Below, in pieces: positions 34,037-42,195 of a stretch of DNA of 43,767 nt. Each line of letters begins with the position of its first letter. The first letter of the stretch is position 1. The translations under genes were made by a program, and so were the position numbers. The stretch covers positions 1 through 43,767 of the forward strand of contig JAFAFP010000122.1 of NCBI GenBank assembly GCA_023423415.1. The letters are read 5' to 3'. Below the pieces are notes generated by a model. The model was given only the letters and a program-made list of their open reading frames with translations, was not told the DNA's origin and made no database searches. Source of the stretch: Pseudomonadota bacterium. GTDB taxonomy: Bacteria > Pseudomonadota > Alphaproteobacteria > Rhizobiales > Xanthobacteraceae.

Positions 34037-35305
34037 TCAGCTTACGACGCGGACCAACCGTGGCTTGCTGCTGGCGGCGCTTTGATTGCTCAGGACGAAG
34101 TCGGCGATCCGCGGCGCGATCTCCGAGCGGAAACGCGATCCGTTGAACACGCCATAATGCCCGACGCCGGGCTGAAGGTAATGCGCCTTTCGCTCCGGCG
34201 GAATGTTCATGCAAAGGGCATGCGCCGCCTCGGTCTGACCGACGCCGGAGATGTCGTCCTTCTCGCCTTCGATCGTTAGCAATGCGGTCTTGCGGATCGC
34301 GGCCGGATCGATCCGTACGCCGCGATGCGTCATCTCTCCCTTCGGGAGCTGGTGTTTCACGAACACCGTGTCGATGGTCTGCAGATAGAACTCGGCCGTC
34401 AGGTCCATGACGGCGAGATACTCGTCATAAAACTCGCGATGCTTCTGCGCCGAGTCGCCATCACCCTTTACGAGATTGAAGAACAACTGCTTGTGCGCAT
34501 CCAGATGCCGGTCGAGATTCATGCTGACGAAGCCATTGAGCTGCAGAAAGCCCGGATAGACATCGCGCATCATGCCCGGATGAGGGAATGGCACTTTGGT
34601 GATAACGTTTCGCCGGAACCATTCGAGACCGCGATCTTCCGCCAACCGATTGACCGCCGTTGGATTGATCCGCGTGTCGATCGGTCCACCCATCAGCGTC
34701 ATGGAATGCGGGACGTAGGGATCCGCTTCGGCTTCCATACGCGCAACAGCGGCAAGAACCGGCACAGCCGGCTGACAGACCGCCACAACATGACAGTCCC
34801 CGCCGAGCGCATGCAGGATCGAGATGATGTAATCGATGTAGTCATCGAGATCGAAGCGGCCTTCCGACAGCGGCACCAGGCGTGCGTCGATCCAGTCGGT
34901 GATGTAAACGTCATGAGTTGGCAGAAACGCTTCTACAGTTCCGCGCAGCAGCGTCGCATAATGGCCCGACACCGGCGCAACAATCACCAGCTTCGGCTGC
35001 GGCCGACGCGGGGGCGCGCGGAACACACGCTCGAAATGCAGAAGGCGGCAGAACGGCCGCTCCCAGACCGGCGTGATGTGGACAGGCACATGTTGGCCGC
35101 TCACCACGGTGTCGTTGATCTGCCATTCCGGCTTGCCGTAGCGGCGGGTGAAGCGCTCGAACATCTCGGCGCTGGCGGCCATCGTTTTGCCGACCGCGGT
35201 GTGCGACCAGGGATTCAGAGGATTTTTGAGGTAGAGCCGCGCCACATCTGTGACAGCGCGGGCCGGGTTGAGAGCTGCGTGGCTCATCTCATAGAGCCAA
35301 TACAT
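34037..35305 (-). CDS. phaZ: Intracellular polyhydroxyalkanoate depolymerase
   Basis: A 423-residue intracellular PHA depolymerase of the PhaZ1/PhaZa1 type, which mobilises stored polyhydroxybutyrate. The nucleophile is a cysteine in HVVAVCQPAVPVLAA instead of a lipase-box serine, as in that family. Other close landmarks are APVSGHYATLLRGTVE, HDVYITDWIDAR, TLMGGPIDTRINPTAVN, GEKDDISGVGQTEAAH with the catalytic Asp, and GVGHYGVFNG with the His. MYWLYEMSHAALNP matches the usual N-terminus, so I start at 35305; in-frame ATGs at 35374 and 35392 would add 23 or 29 unconserved residues. No phasin or synthase gene is near. Confidence 0.92.
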   Translation of the reverse strand: MYWLYEMSHAALNPARAVTDVARLYLKNPLNPWSHTAVGKTMAASAEMFERFTRRYGKPEWQINDTVVSGQHVPVHITPVWERPFCRLLHFERVFRAPPRRPQPKLVIVAPVSGHYATLLRGTVEAFLPTHDVYITDWIDARLVPLSEGRFDLDDYIDYIISILHALGGDCHVVAVCQPAVPVLAAVARMEAEADPYVPHSMTLMGGPIDTRINPTAVNRLAEDRGLEWFRRNVITKVPFPHPGMMRDVYPGFLQLNGFVSMNLDRHLDAHKQLFFNLVKGDGDSAQKHREFYDEYLAVMDLTAEFYLQTIDTVFVKHQLPKGEMTHRGVRIDPAAIRKTALLTIEGEKDDISGVGQTEAAHALCMNIPPERKAHYLQPGVGHYGVFNGSRFRSEIAPRIADFVLSNQSAASSKPRLVRVVS

Positions 35306-35461
35306 CCCATTAGATAATGCGGGCCCGCCTTCCACCGGCAAAGCCGGCGCCCCGCCAAATTCCCCAATCGCCATATTGTTGTGTCCCGGCATCGTTGCTG
35401 CAACGCAGCATCGTGCCTTTTGTTCACGGCGTCAATATAAGCTGTACTGGTTATAATTTAG

Positions 35462-36304
35462 TCACTCGCCGACCTGCATCAATGAACCGACCGACCTGGC
35501 ACTCCTGAGGAGAGCCAAAAACCCAATGATTGCAGCAACAAAATAGATCGCATTCAGCGCAAACGCCCACAGCATCAGGTCCGCCCGGAAGGTCTGCTCT
35601 ATCAACAGGGCTCGCATGCCCTCAAAAACATAGGTGGGCGGCAGCAGCCAGGCGACCGGCTGAAGCCAGACGGGCATCACCGACACCGGATAGTAGACAC
35701 AAGTCAGTGGCAGCAGCAGGAACATAATCGTCCAGGCCATGCTCTCCGCTCCCATTCCGTTGCGCAGCACGATCCCCGAAACAAGAATTCCGACAGCCCA
35801 GCTCGTAAGGATCAAATTTAGAAAGAACGCTGCGAGCGCGAAGCCCAGCCCATAAAGATTGAAGTTGAAGAAGGCCATCGCCAGCAGCGTTACCGGCACC
35901 ATGCCGATGGCAAGGCGGATGATGCTCATGATCATCAGCGCACAGATGAACTCGCCGGGGCGCAGCGGGCTCATCATCAGATTACCCATGTTGCGCGCCC
36001 ACATCTCCTCCAGAAAGGAGATGGAGAAGCCGAGCTGGCCACGGAACAGAATATCCCACAGCAGGACTGCGCCGATGAACGTGCCGCCGGCCTTGGCAAA
36101 GAAGCCGGCATTCTCAGAGATGTAGAGCTGAAGGAAGCCCCACATCAGCATCTGCACTGCCGGCCAATAGATCAGCTCCAGAAGCCGCGGCCAGGATGAA
36201 CGCAGCAGATACCAATAACGCAGCACCATTGCGAAGATACGATTCGGCGAGAACGCAATCGGCTCGGGTGACTGAAAAGCACGCGGCTGCGGATTCATCT
36301 TCAT
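35462..36304 (-). CDS. ABC-2 type transporter permease
   Basis: A 280-residue membrane protein with six predicted helices and the ABC-2 fold. Conserved ABC-2 features include 'GTFIGAVLLWDILFRGQLGFSISFLEEMWARNMGNLMMSPLRPGEF' and the late loop 'YPVSVMPVWLQPVAWLLPPTYVFEGMRALL', as in NodJ-like exporters. With the ATPase encoded immediately upstream it forms an efflux system. The gene start overlaps the ATPase stop by 4 bases (ATGA). An ATG two codons later (36298) is also possible. The exported compound is unknown. Confidence 0.92.
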   Translation of the reverse strand: MKMNPQPRAFQSPEPIAFSPNRIFAMVLRYWYLLRSSWPRLLELIYWPAVQMLMWGFLQLYISENAGFFAKAGGTFIGAVLLWDILFRGQLGFSISFLEEMWARNMGNLMMSPLRPGEFICALMIMSIIRLAIGMVPVTLLAMAFFNFNLYGLGFALAAFFLNLILTSWAVGILVSGIVLRNGMGAESMAWTIMFLLLPLTCVYYPVSVMPVWLQPVAWLLPPTYVFEGMRALLIEQTFRADLMLWAFALNAIYFVAAIIGFLALLRSARSVGSLMQVGE

Positions 36305-37059
36305 CGCGTCACTTCCTGCGCCTGCCGTCGCCCCCGCGCGATATCGAGGAACACATCTTCAAGGGTGTCTCGTCCATATCGTGCGAGTAATTTTTCGGGC
36401 GCCTCGTCGTCAACAATCTCGCCGCGCTTCATCATGATGACGCGATCGCACAAGCGCTCGACCTCGTTCATGTTATGCGATGCAAGCAGGATCGTTGCAC
36501 CGCGTTCGACACGATAGCGCTCGATCTCGGCGCGCACCCAATCCGCGGTGTCGGGATCGAGCGATGCGGTCGGCTCATCGAGCAGCAAAATCTCCGGATG
36601 ATTGAGCAGCGCCTTGGCGAGCGAGACCCGGGTCTTTTGTCCGGCAGACAGTTTGCCTGTCGGTCGATCCAGAAAATCGTTGAGGTCGAATTGCGTAGCT
36701 AGCTCGCGCACGCGCTGCGCCACATTGGGGACACCATAGAGCTTGCCGAATACGGTGAGGTTCTGCCGCACCGTGAGCCGCATCGGCATGTCCACATAGG
36801 GACTTTCGAAATTCATCCGATGCAGAACACGATGGCGCTGCTGTGGGATCGATGCGCCGAGAACCTGAACGTGACCGGAGGTCGGCGTCACCAACCCCAT
36901 GATCATGGCGATGGTGGTGGTTTTACCGGCGCCGTTCCCACCCAACAGCGCAGTGATAGAGCCGGTCTTGACCGCAAACGAAATGCCATTGACCGCTGTG
37001 CCGCCCTTGTAAATCTTGACGACACGATCAAGGGATATGGCGGTTTCGGCAGGTGACAT
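36301..37059 (-). CDS. ABC transporter ATP-binding protein (export type)
   Basis: A 252-residue ATPase partner of the ABC-2 permease: Walker A LLGGNGAGKTTT, signature KLSAGQKTRVSLAKAL, Walker B ILLLDEPTASLDPDT and H-loop LLASHNMNEVERL. The sequence is of the NodI/CcmA-like DRA group used for export of polysaccharide-like, lipid or drug molecules. MSPAETAISLDRV at 37059 is chosen as start; the upstream frame has no similarity. It is divergent from regB with 142 bases between them. Confidence 0.93.
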   Translation of the reverse strand: MSPAETAISLDRVVKIYKGGTAVNGISFAVKTGSITALLGGNGAGKTTTIAMIMGLVTPTSGHVQVLGASIPQQRHRVLHRMNFESPYVDMPMRLTVRQNLTVFGKLYGVPNVAQRVRELATQFDLNDFLDRPTGKLSAGQKTRVSLAKALLNHPEILLLDEPTASLDPDTADWVRAEIERYRVERGATILLASHNMNEVERLCDRVIMMKRGEIVDDEAPEKLLARYGRDTLEDVFLDIARGRRQAQEVTR

Positions 37060-37147
37060 GAACGGTCCGGCAATCGCGTGAGTTGAATTCAAGGCGACTG
37101 ATGTGCCCTTCCGTTGCGGACAGCGCAAGGGTTGCGGCCATTGGAGC

Positions 37148-37167
37148 ACTGCGCGGAAAGGCGCAGT
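37148..37167. promoter_or_regulatory. Inverted repeat in the exporter/regB divergent promoter
   Basis: ACTGCGC (37148-37154) and GCGCAGT (37161-37167) are perfect 7-bp arms around GGAAAG. It lies 35 bases upstream of the regB ATG and about 90 upstream of the ATPase gene. It could be an operator or leader hairpin; no regulator can be assigned. Confidence 0.35.
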
Positions 37168-37201
37168 TTGTAGCGCGCACGGCGGCGGTTAAACTGAGTC
37201 C

Positions 37202-38551
37202 ATGTCAAACACACCGACCATCGACCTCGACCGGCTGCCAATGCCACGCCGCCATGTGCGGCTGGACACGCTCGTGCGGCTGCGCTGGCTTTCTGTGATC
37301 GGCCAGACCACGGCGGTATTGGTCGTCTATTTCGGCCTGGAATTCGACCTTCCCATCTGGGCCTGCCTTTCGGTCATTGCGCTTTCGGCCTGGCTGAATG
37401 TCGCCCTGCGTATTCGTTTCCAGCAGGCCCGGCGGCTGGAGCCAAGCCGCGCGGCATGGCTGCTCGCGTTCGATGTCGGGCAACTCGCCGTGCTGATGTA
37501 TCTGACCGGCGGCCTCGACAATCCGTTCTCGTTCTTCTTCCTTGGTCCGGTGCTGTTGTCGGCGACCGCCCTGCCTCCACGGCTCACGATGGCGATCGGT
37601 CTGTTTGCCATACTGTGTCTGACGCTTCTGATCTTCTTCCACGAACCATTGCCGTGGTCGGAGGAATACGGGCCGATGCCAGTGCTGCCGGACACTTATA
37701 TGCTCGGCGTGTGGTTCTCGATCGTGCTCGCGATCTTCTTCATCAGTGTCTATGCGTGGCAAATCAGCGAAGAGTCCCGACAACTGGTGAACGCATTGGC
37801 CGCGACCGAACTGGTGCTGGCGCGCGAGCAGCATGTCACGCAGCTCGATGGCCTTGCGGCTGCCGCGGCGCATGCGCTGGGTACGCCGCTCTCGACCATC
37901 TCGCTGATCGCACGTGAACTGGAACGCGAGATCGAACCGACATCGCCGCATGCCGACGACATCAAGCTGTTGCGCGAGCAAGCGCAACGCTGCCGCGATA
38001 TTCTCGCCAAGCTGAACGAGCTGCAGGCCGAGGGCGCGCCGTTCGACCAGATGCCGCTGCGAACATTGCTGCAGGAGGTCGCAGAACCGCACCGGCATTT
38101 CGGCATCAACATCGACGTGAAGATACCGGCCACGGAACCCTCGCCAGTGGCTGCGCGCAACCCGGCGATCCTCTACGGGCTCGGGAACCTGGTCGAGAAC
38201 GCCGTCGATTTCGCGAGAGAGCACGTCGACATTACCGCCGACTGGACTGCCGACGCTGTCACGGTGGTGATTGCCGACGATGGCCCCGGCTTCGCGCCCG
38301 AGGTGATCGGCCGGATCGGGGAACCCTATGTCCGCAGCCGGCGGCTCCGGCGCATGTATGCGACCGGCGACACCGGAATGGGACTGGGCTTTTTCATCGC
38401 CAAGACCCTGCTGGAGCGCAGCGGGGCCAAGTTAACCTTTGTGAACCGGAACTTTCCGGAGCGTGGCGCAATTGTGACCGTCCGCTGGCCTCGGGCAACA
38501 TTCGATTTTGCCGCATCCGGTGAGCTTGAGGCCAAGGCCTCGAACGCTTAG
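37202..38551 (+). CDS. regB: Redox-sensing histidine kinase RegB/PrrB/ActS
   Basis: A 449-residue membrane sensor kinase. Six membrane helices occupy about residues 25-195. The quinone-binding motif GGLDNPF is at 103-109. The phosphoacceptor His224 lies in AAAAHALGTPLSTI. The redox-active cysteine of this family is present as Cys264 in QRCRDIL, essentially the same place as Cys265 of Rhodobacter RegB. The ATPase domain has NLVENAVDFA, DDGPGFAP and TGMGLGFFIAK. It senses the quinone pool or redox state and phosphorylates RegA, which controls respiration, photosynthesis, and carbon and nitrogen fixation in relatives. It is followed by regA after 11 bases, without a senC between, as in the rhizobial ActSR/RegSR arrangement. 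Confidence 0.95.
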   Translation: MSNTPTIDLDRLPMPRRHVRLDTLVRLRWLSVIGQTTAVLVVYFGLEFDLPIWACLSVIALSAWLNVALRIRFQQARRLEPSRAAWLLAFDVGQLAVLMYLTGGLDNPFSFFFLGPVLLSATALPPRLTMAIGLFAILCLTLLIFFHEPLPWSEEYGPMPVLPDTYMLGVWFSIVLAIFFISVYAWQISEESRQLVNALAATELVLAREQHVTQLDGLAAAAAHALGTPLSTISLIARELEREIEPTSPHADDIKLLREQAQRCRDILAKLNELQAEGAPFDQMPLRTLLQEVAEPHRHFGINIDVKIPATEPSPVAARNPAILYGLGNLVENAVDFAREHVDITADWTADAVTVVIADDGPGFAPEVIGRIGEPYVRSRRLRRMYATGDTGMGLGFFIAKTLLERSGAKLTFVNRNFPERGAIVTVRWPRATFDFAASGELEAKASNA

Positions 38552-38562
38552 GTATAGGCGCT

Positions 38563-39123
38563 ATGGAAACCGCGATGAACCTGACCCCGGCAGCTCCGGC
38601 GGAACGTTCGCTCTTGATCGTCGAGGACGACAAGTCCTTCCTGCAACGGCTCGCCCGCGCGATGGAAGGGCGGGGTTTCACCGTCACAACCGCAGAAACC
38701 GTGTCCGAAGGGCTGATGCAGGTGGAGAAATCCGCACCGGCTTATGCGGTCGTCGATATGCGACTGGGCGACGGCAACGGTCTCGACGTGATTTCGGCCC
38801 TGAAGCGCCGCCGGCCTGAGGCCAGAGGCATCGTACTCACCGGCTATGGCAATATCGCCACGGCGGTGAATGCGGTAAAGCTCGGCGCGGTGGATTACCT
38901 CGCCAAGCCGGCTGACGCCGACGATGTCATCAACGCGCTGCTATCGATCGAGGGCAAGAAGCCGGAACCGCCAGAGCATCCGATGTCGGCGGATCGCGTC
39001 CGCTGGGAACACATCCAGCGCATCTACGAGCTGTGCGGCCGCAACGTTTCGGAAACCGCGCGTCAGCTCAACATGCATCGCCGCACGCTGCAGCGGATCC
39101 TCGCCAAGCGCGCGCCGCGGTAA
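38563..39123 (+). CDS. regA: Response regulator RegA/PrrA/ActR
   Basis: A 186-residue response regulator, the partner of the upstream kinase. The receiver domain has the acidic pair in VEDDKSF, the phosphorylated Asp65 in VVDMRLGDGNGLDV, Thr in LTGYG and Lys in YLAKPAD. The C-terminal Fis-like helix-turn-helix VSETARQLNMHRRTLQRILAKRAPR is almost invariant across the RegA family. The ATG at 38563 is used; a second ATG four codons later (38575) would also give a normal protein. It is the last gene of the two-gene operon. Confidence 0.96.
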   Translation: METAMNLTPAAPAERSLLIVEDDKSFLQRLARAMEGRGFTVTTAETVSEGLMQVEKSAPAYAVVDMRLGDGNGLDVISALKRRRPEARGIVLTGYGNIATAVNAVKLGAVDYLAKPADADDVINALLSIEGKKPEPPEHPMSADRVRWEHIQRIYELCGRNVSETARQLNMHRRTLQRILAKRAPR

Positions 39124-39199
39124 GCAACGAACAGGGCCCGCAGTTATTGCATCCTCCCCCTTGCGGGAGAGGACACATCAGCTATCGCTTCGCTCGCAG

Positions 39200-39691
39200 C
39201 TACCCCATCTCATTCATGTAAGGCCCGGCCGGATCGATCAGCGACTGCAGCCGCAACGCTGCGCAATGCGCGACACGCAACGTCATCACCTTGCGCGTTG
39301 GTGCGAGCAGCTTATGCTCCGGCGCATCGCACACGATCTCGCCGCCAAAGCCATCGGCGACGATCAGGCCGGTATCCTTCGGGAAGATTTCGCACGGCAC
39401 TTCGAGTGTCGTCGCAAAGAACAACCGGTCGCAATGCATCCGATAGTCCATCCATTTCTGATCGGCGCGGAAATCGGCAACGGATGATTTGATCTCGACG
39501 ATCCAGATCTCCCCGTTGCGACCGAGCGCAACAAGATCGGCCCTGCGGCCGGACGGTAGCGGCAATTCGCTGACACAGGTGAATCCGTGCGAGAGCAGCA
39601 ACCGCATCGTTCCGCGCGCAACGATCAAAGCCGTTTCCGATTGCCGGCCATCGACCGGCACTTCGGAAATACGGCTGATCAGTGCGCTCAT
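39200..39691 (-). CDS. mmcB: MmcB-like DNA repair protein (putative endonuclease)
   Basis: A 163-residue protein of the alphaproteobacterial MmcB family, linked in Caulobacter to repair of mitomycin-C damage. It has a PD-(D/E)xK nuclease-like core: SGRRADLVALGRNGEIWIVEIKSSVADFRAD, with Asp in the first strand and E-x-K in the second. The start overlaps the mtnA stop by 4 bases (ATGA), so it is translated after mtnA. The C-terminus (PAGPYMNEMG) runs into a repeat-like CTCCCCC/GGGAG stretch and may differ from other members. Close to the regA end, with the two genes convergent. Confidence 0.85.
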   Translation of the reverse strand: MSALISRISEVPVDGRQSETALIVARGTMRLLLSHGFTCVSELPLPSGRRADLVALGRNGEIWIVEIKSSVADFRADQKWMDYRMHCDRLFFATTLEVPCEIFPKDTGLIVADGFGGEIVCDAPEHKLLAPTRKVMTLRVAHCAALRLQSLIDPAGPYMNEMG

Positions 39692-40812
39692 TCGGCCGCC
39701 TCTTTCGGGCTCCGCCGCGAGGCGTGATCGGGAAAGGCGCGATCCAGAGCTTCTCGCGTCGCAGCGACGACGCCGCGTTCGGTGATCAGTCCTGTGACAA
39801 GGCGCGCCGGCGTAACGTCGAAGCCGTAATTCGCAACCTGCGATCCGTCCGGCACAATGGTCACGGTTTCGATCCGGCCATCCTTCGTGCGGCCGGTCAT
39901 GGTCGCGACCTCGTCGGCTCCGCGCTGTTCGATCGGAATCTCGGCGACGCCATCGCCGACATTGAAGTCGATCGTCGGCGACGGCAGCGCGACGTAGAAC
40001 GGCACGTTGTTGTCCTTCGCAGCCAGCGCTTTCAGATAGGTGCCGATCTTGTTGCAGACATCGCCCTGCGCCGTCACGCGGTCGGTGCCGACAATCGCCA
40101 TATCGACCAGCCCGTGCTGCATCAGGTGGCCGCCGGTATTGTCCGGAATCACGGTATGCGGCACGCCATGCTGACCGAGTTCGAACGCGGTCAGTGATGC
40201 GCCCTGATTGCGCGGTCGCGTCTCGTCCACCCAGACATGGACCGGGATACCCTTGTCATGCGCCATGTAGATTGGCGCGGTGGCCGTGCCCCAATCCACT
40301 GTCGCCAGCCAACCGGCATTGCAATGCGTCAGCACGTTGACGCGTTCGCCGGGCTTCTTGCGCGCTGCAATCTCTTCGATGATCTTGAGGCCGTTACGAC
40401 CGATCGCTTCATTGATGGCGACATCCTCGTCGCAGATTTCCTTGGCACGCCGGTAGGCCCCCGCGACGCGCTCCTCGCGCGGCTGGTTGCGCACGGCCGC
40501 CATCATCTCGTCGAGCGCCCATTTTAGATTGATCGCTGTCGGCCGCGTCGCCAGCAGCGCAGCATAGGTTCGCTCGAGATTTTCGTCGGATGCCTCGTCG
40601 CGCAAGGCGAGCGCAAGACCATAGGCGGCAACCGCGCCGATCAGCGGCGCACCACGTGTCTGCATACTGGAGATGGCGTGAGCGGCGTCCGCCGCCGTCG
40701 TCAGTCGCAAGAAGCCGACGCGATGCGGCAGTTGGGTTTGATCGAGAATGCCGACCGACCAGCCGTCCGGCTCCAGCCAGATGCTGCGCGTTGCTTTGCC
40801 ATTGATCTTCAT
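39688..40812 (-). CDS. mtnA: S-methyl-5-thioribose-1-phosphate isomerase
   Basis: A 374-residue MtnA of the methionine salvage pathway. It converts 5-methylthioribose-1-phosphate to methylthioribulose-1-phosphate. Family landmarks: MQTRGAPLIGAVAAYGLALA near the N-terminus, the active-site cysteine in NVLTHCNAGWLAT, the IPVHVWVDETRPRNQGASLTAFEL segment, and the catalytic Asp in VGTDRVTAQGDVCNKIGTY. The open frame continues upstream as far as 42624, antisense to the next two genes. I start at the ATG at 40812 (MKINGKATRSIWL), where homology begins. It is co-translated with mmcB, an unusual partner, and no other salvage gene is nearby. Confidence 0.96.
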   Translation of the reverse strand: MKINGKATRSIWLEPDGWSVGILDQTQLPHRVGFLRLTTAADAAHAISSMQTRGAPLIGAVAAYGLALALRDEASDENLERTYAALLATRPTAINLKWALDEMMAAVRNQPREERVAGAYRRAKEICDEDVAINEAIGRNGLKIIEEIAARKKPGERVNVLTHCNAGWLATVDWGTATAPIYMAHDKGIPVHVWVDETRPRNQGASLTAFELGQHGVPHTVIPDNTGGHLMQHGLVDMAIVGTDRVTAQGDVCNKIGTYLKALAAKDNNVPFYVALPSPTIDFNVGDGVAEIPIEQRGADEVATMTGRTKDGRIETVTIVPDGSQVANYGFDVTPARLVTGLITERGVVAATREALDRAFPDHASRRSPKEAAE

Positions 40813-40910
40813 CGCCGAGAAATAACCCGGTTCGACAAACCGGCCAAGCCTTCCGGCAGAAGCCACCTTGCCAGCCTTTGCGAAAGAGACCGGAAATCCG
40901 CCAGCCCGCT

Positions 40911-40976
40911 GCCGCAATTGCGGCCCGAAGCCGACGCGATCACCTTCGAAAGTTCCCTTGGTGGAAGGATTCCTTC
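40911..40976. promoter_or_regulatory. Two palindromes in the mtnA/vWA divergent promoter
   Basis: GCCGCAATTGCGGC (40911-40924) is a perfect 14-bp palindrome, and GAAGGATTCCTTC (40964-40976) is a perfect 6+1+6 palindrome. The second lies 16 bases before the vWA gene, the first about 100 bases upstream of mtnA. Either could be an operator. I could not fit the region to any known SAM riboswitch. Confidence 0.4.
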
Positions 40977-40992
40977 TGAGGGGTAAAAATTC

Positions 40993-42126
40993 ATGACAGC
41001 CTTTCTGTCGCGGGCCTGCGCGCTCGCGCTCCTGACTGCGTCTTGCGTCGCGTCCGCTTTTCCCGCCCAAGCTAAACCTGACCAGGCCAAACCAACCGTC
41101 GAAGTCGCGTTCATCCTCGATACCACCGGCTCGATGGCCTCGCTGATCGAAGGGGCCAAGCGGAAGGTCTGGTCTATCGCCACGACCATCATCGATGAGA
41201 ATCCGGGCGTCGATATCCGCATGGGCCTCGTTGCCTATCGCGACATCGGTGATGAATACGTAACCAAGCGGGTCGAACTGACCGCCGATATCCAGGATCT
41301 CTACGCGCAATTGCTGGAGCTGCGGGCCCGCGGCGGCGGCGACTGGCCGGAGAGCGTCAACGAAGCCCTGCACGAGGGCATCACAAAACTCTCCTGGACG
41401 TCCGGGCCTGAGGTGAGCCGCATCGTCTTTCTCGTCGGCGATGCGCCGCCGCACATGGATTACCAGCAGGACATGAAGTATCCGCAGGTGCTGGCGCTGG
41501 CGAAACAGAAGGACATCGTCGTCAACGCCGTTCAGGCCGGCGACGCGCGCGATACGCTGCGTGTGTGGCGCGAGATCGCGCAGATGGGGGACGGCCAGTA
41601 CATTCCGATCCCGCAGGACGGCGGCAAGCTGGTGGTGATCGAAACGCCATTCGACATCGAGATCATCGAACTGCAGGAGAAACTCAACGGCACGGTGATC
41701 CCGTATGGTCCACGACACCAGCGCTCCAGTGTCGAAGAGAAGACACGCCAGGTGGCGAGCGCACCGAAGCCGGCCGCTGCGGATATGGCCGGCTATCTGA
41801 ACAAACGAACCCGCACCGCGAGCGCGGCGGAGGCAATCACCGGCGGCGGCGATCTCGTGGCTGACGTTGCCGCCGGGCGTCAGGCGCTTTCGACGGTGAA
41901 GGACGATGAATTGCCCGATGCCCTGCGGACGATGAAACCTGAGGAGCGTCAGGCGGCTATTTCGAAACAGATGACCGAGCGCAAGGCGCTGAACGACCGC
42001 ATGACCGCACTGGTCAAGAAACGCGATGCCTTCGTCGCCGAGCAGCAGAAGAAACAGCCGGTCAAAGCCGCCGACTCCTTCGACCGCGCGGTGCAATCCA
42101 CGTTGAAGGCTCAGATTAAGCGGTGA
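40993..42126 (+). CDS. Exported von Willebrand factor A domain protein
   Basis: A 377-residue protein with a signal peptide (about residues 1-27, ending PAQA-KP). A vWA domain starts at about residue 36 with the metal site DTTGSM, followed by MGLVAYRDIGDE and VSRIVFLVGDAPPHMD. The region from about 235 on is charged, with Ala/Lys-rich stretches (EKTRQVASAPKPAAAD, KKRDAFVAEQQKKQP), probably helical. It would bind a partner through a divalent metal in the periplasm. Partner and process are unknown. It is divergent from mtnA; the hydrolase gene follows after 69 bases containing two palindromes. Confidence 0.87.
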   Translation: MTAFLSRACALALLTASCVASAFPAQAKPDQAKPTVEVAFILDTTGSMASLIEGAKRKVWSIATTIIDENPGVDIRMGLVAYRDIGDEYVTKRVELTADIQDLYAQLLELRARGGGDWPESVNEALHEGITKLSWTSGPEVSRIVFLVGDAPPHMDYQQDMKYPQVLALAKQKDIVVNAVQAGDARDTLRVWREIAQMGDGQYIPIPQDGGKLVVIETPFDIEIIELQEKLNGTVIPYGPRHQRSSVEEKTRQVASAPKPAAADMAGYLNKRTRTASAAEAITGGGDLVADVAAGRQALSTVKDDELPDALRTMKPEERQAAISKQMTERKALNDRMTALVKKRDAFVAEQQKKQPVKAADSFDRAVQSTLKAQIKR

Positions 42127-42132
42127 CCGCTT

Positions 42133-42191
42133 GATCCCAAGGGATCGTTGAAGCAATCTCCCGCGCCTTGCATGGCAGTGCGCGGGAGATT
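42133..42191 (+). promoter_or_regulatory. Palindrome and hairpin that sequesters the ribosome-binding site
   Basis: GATCCC-AA-GGGATC (42133-42146) is followed by a perfect 12-bp stem, AATCTCCCGCGC (42155-42166) with GCGCGGGAGATT (42180-42191), loop of 13. The right arm contains the GGGAG (42184-42188) that serves the ATG at 42196. In the folded RNA the ribosome-binding site is paired. The structure could also limit read-through from the vWA gene. Confidence 0.6.
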
Positions 42192-42195
42192 TGAA

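Noticed and set aside
34037..35305. PhaZ as inactive because it lacks a GxSxG lipase box
   Set aside because: Intracellular depolymerases of this family use a cysteine in VCQPxVP, which is present along with the Asp and His.
40813..40992. A possible SAM or cobalamin riboswitch before mtnA
   Set aside because: An AGGGAA and GC-rich stems are present on the minus strand, but the conserved cores of SAM-II, SAM/SAH and cobalamin aptamers could not be laid out in order.
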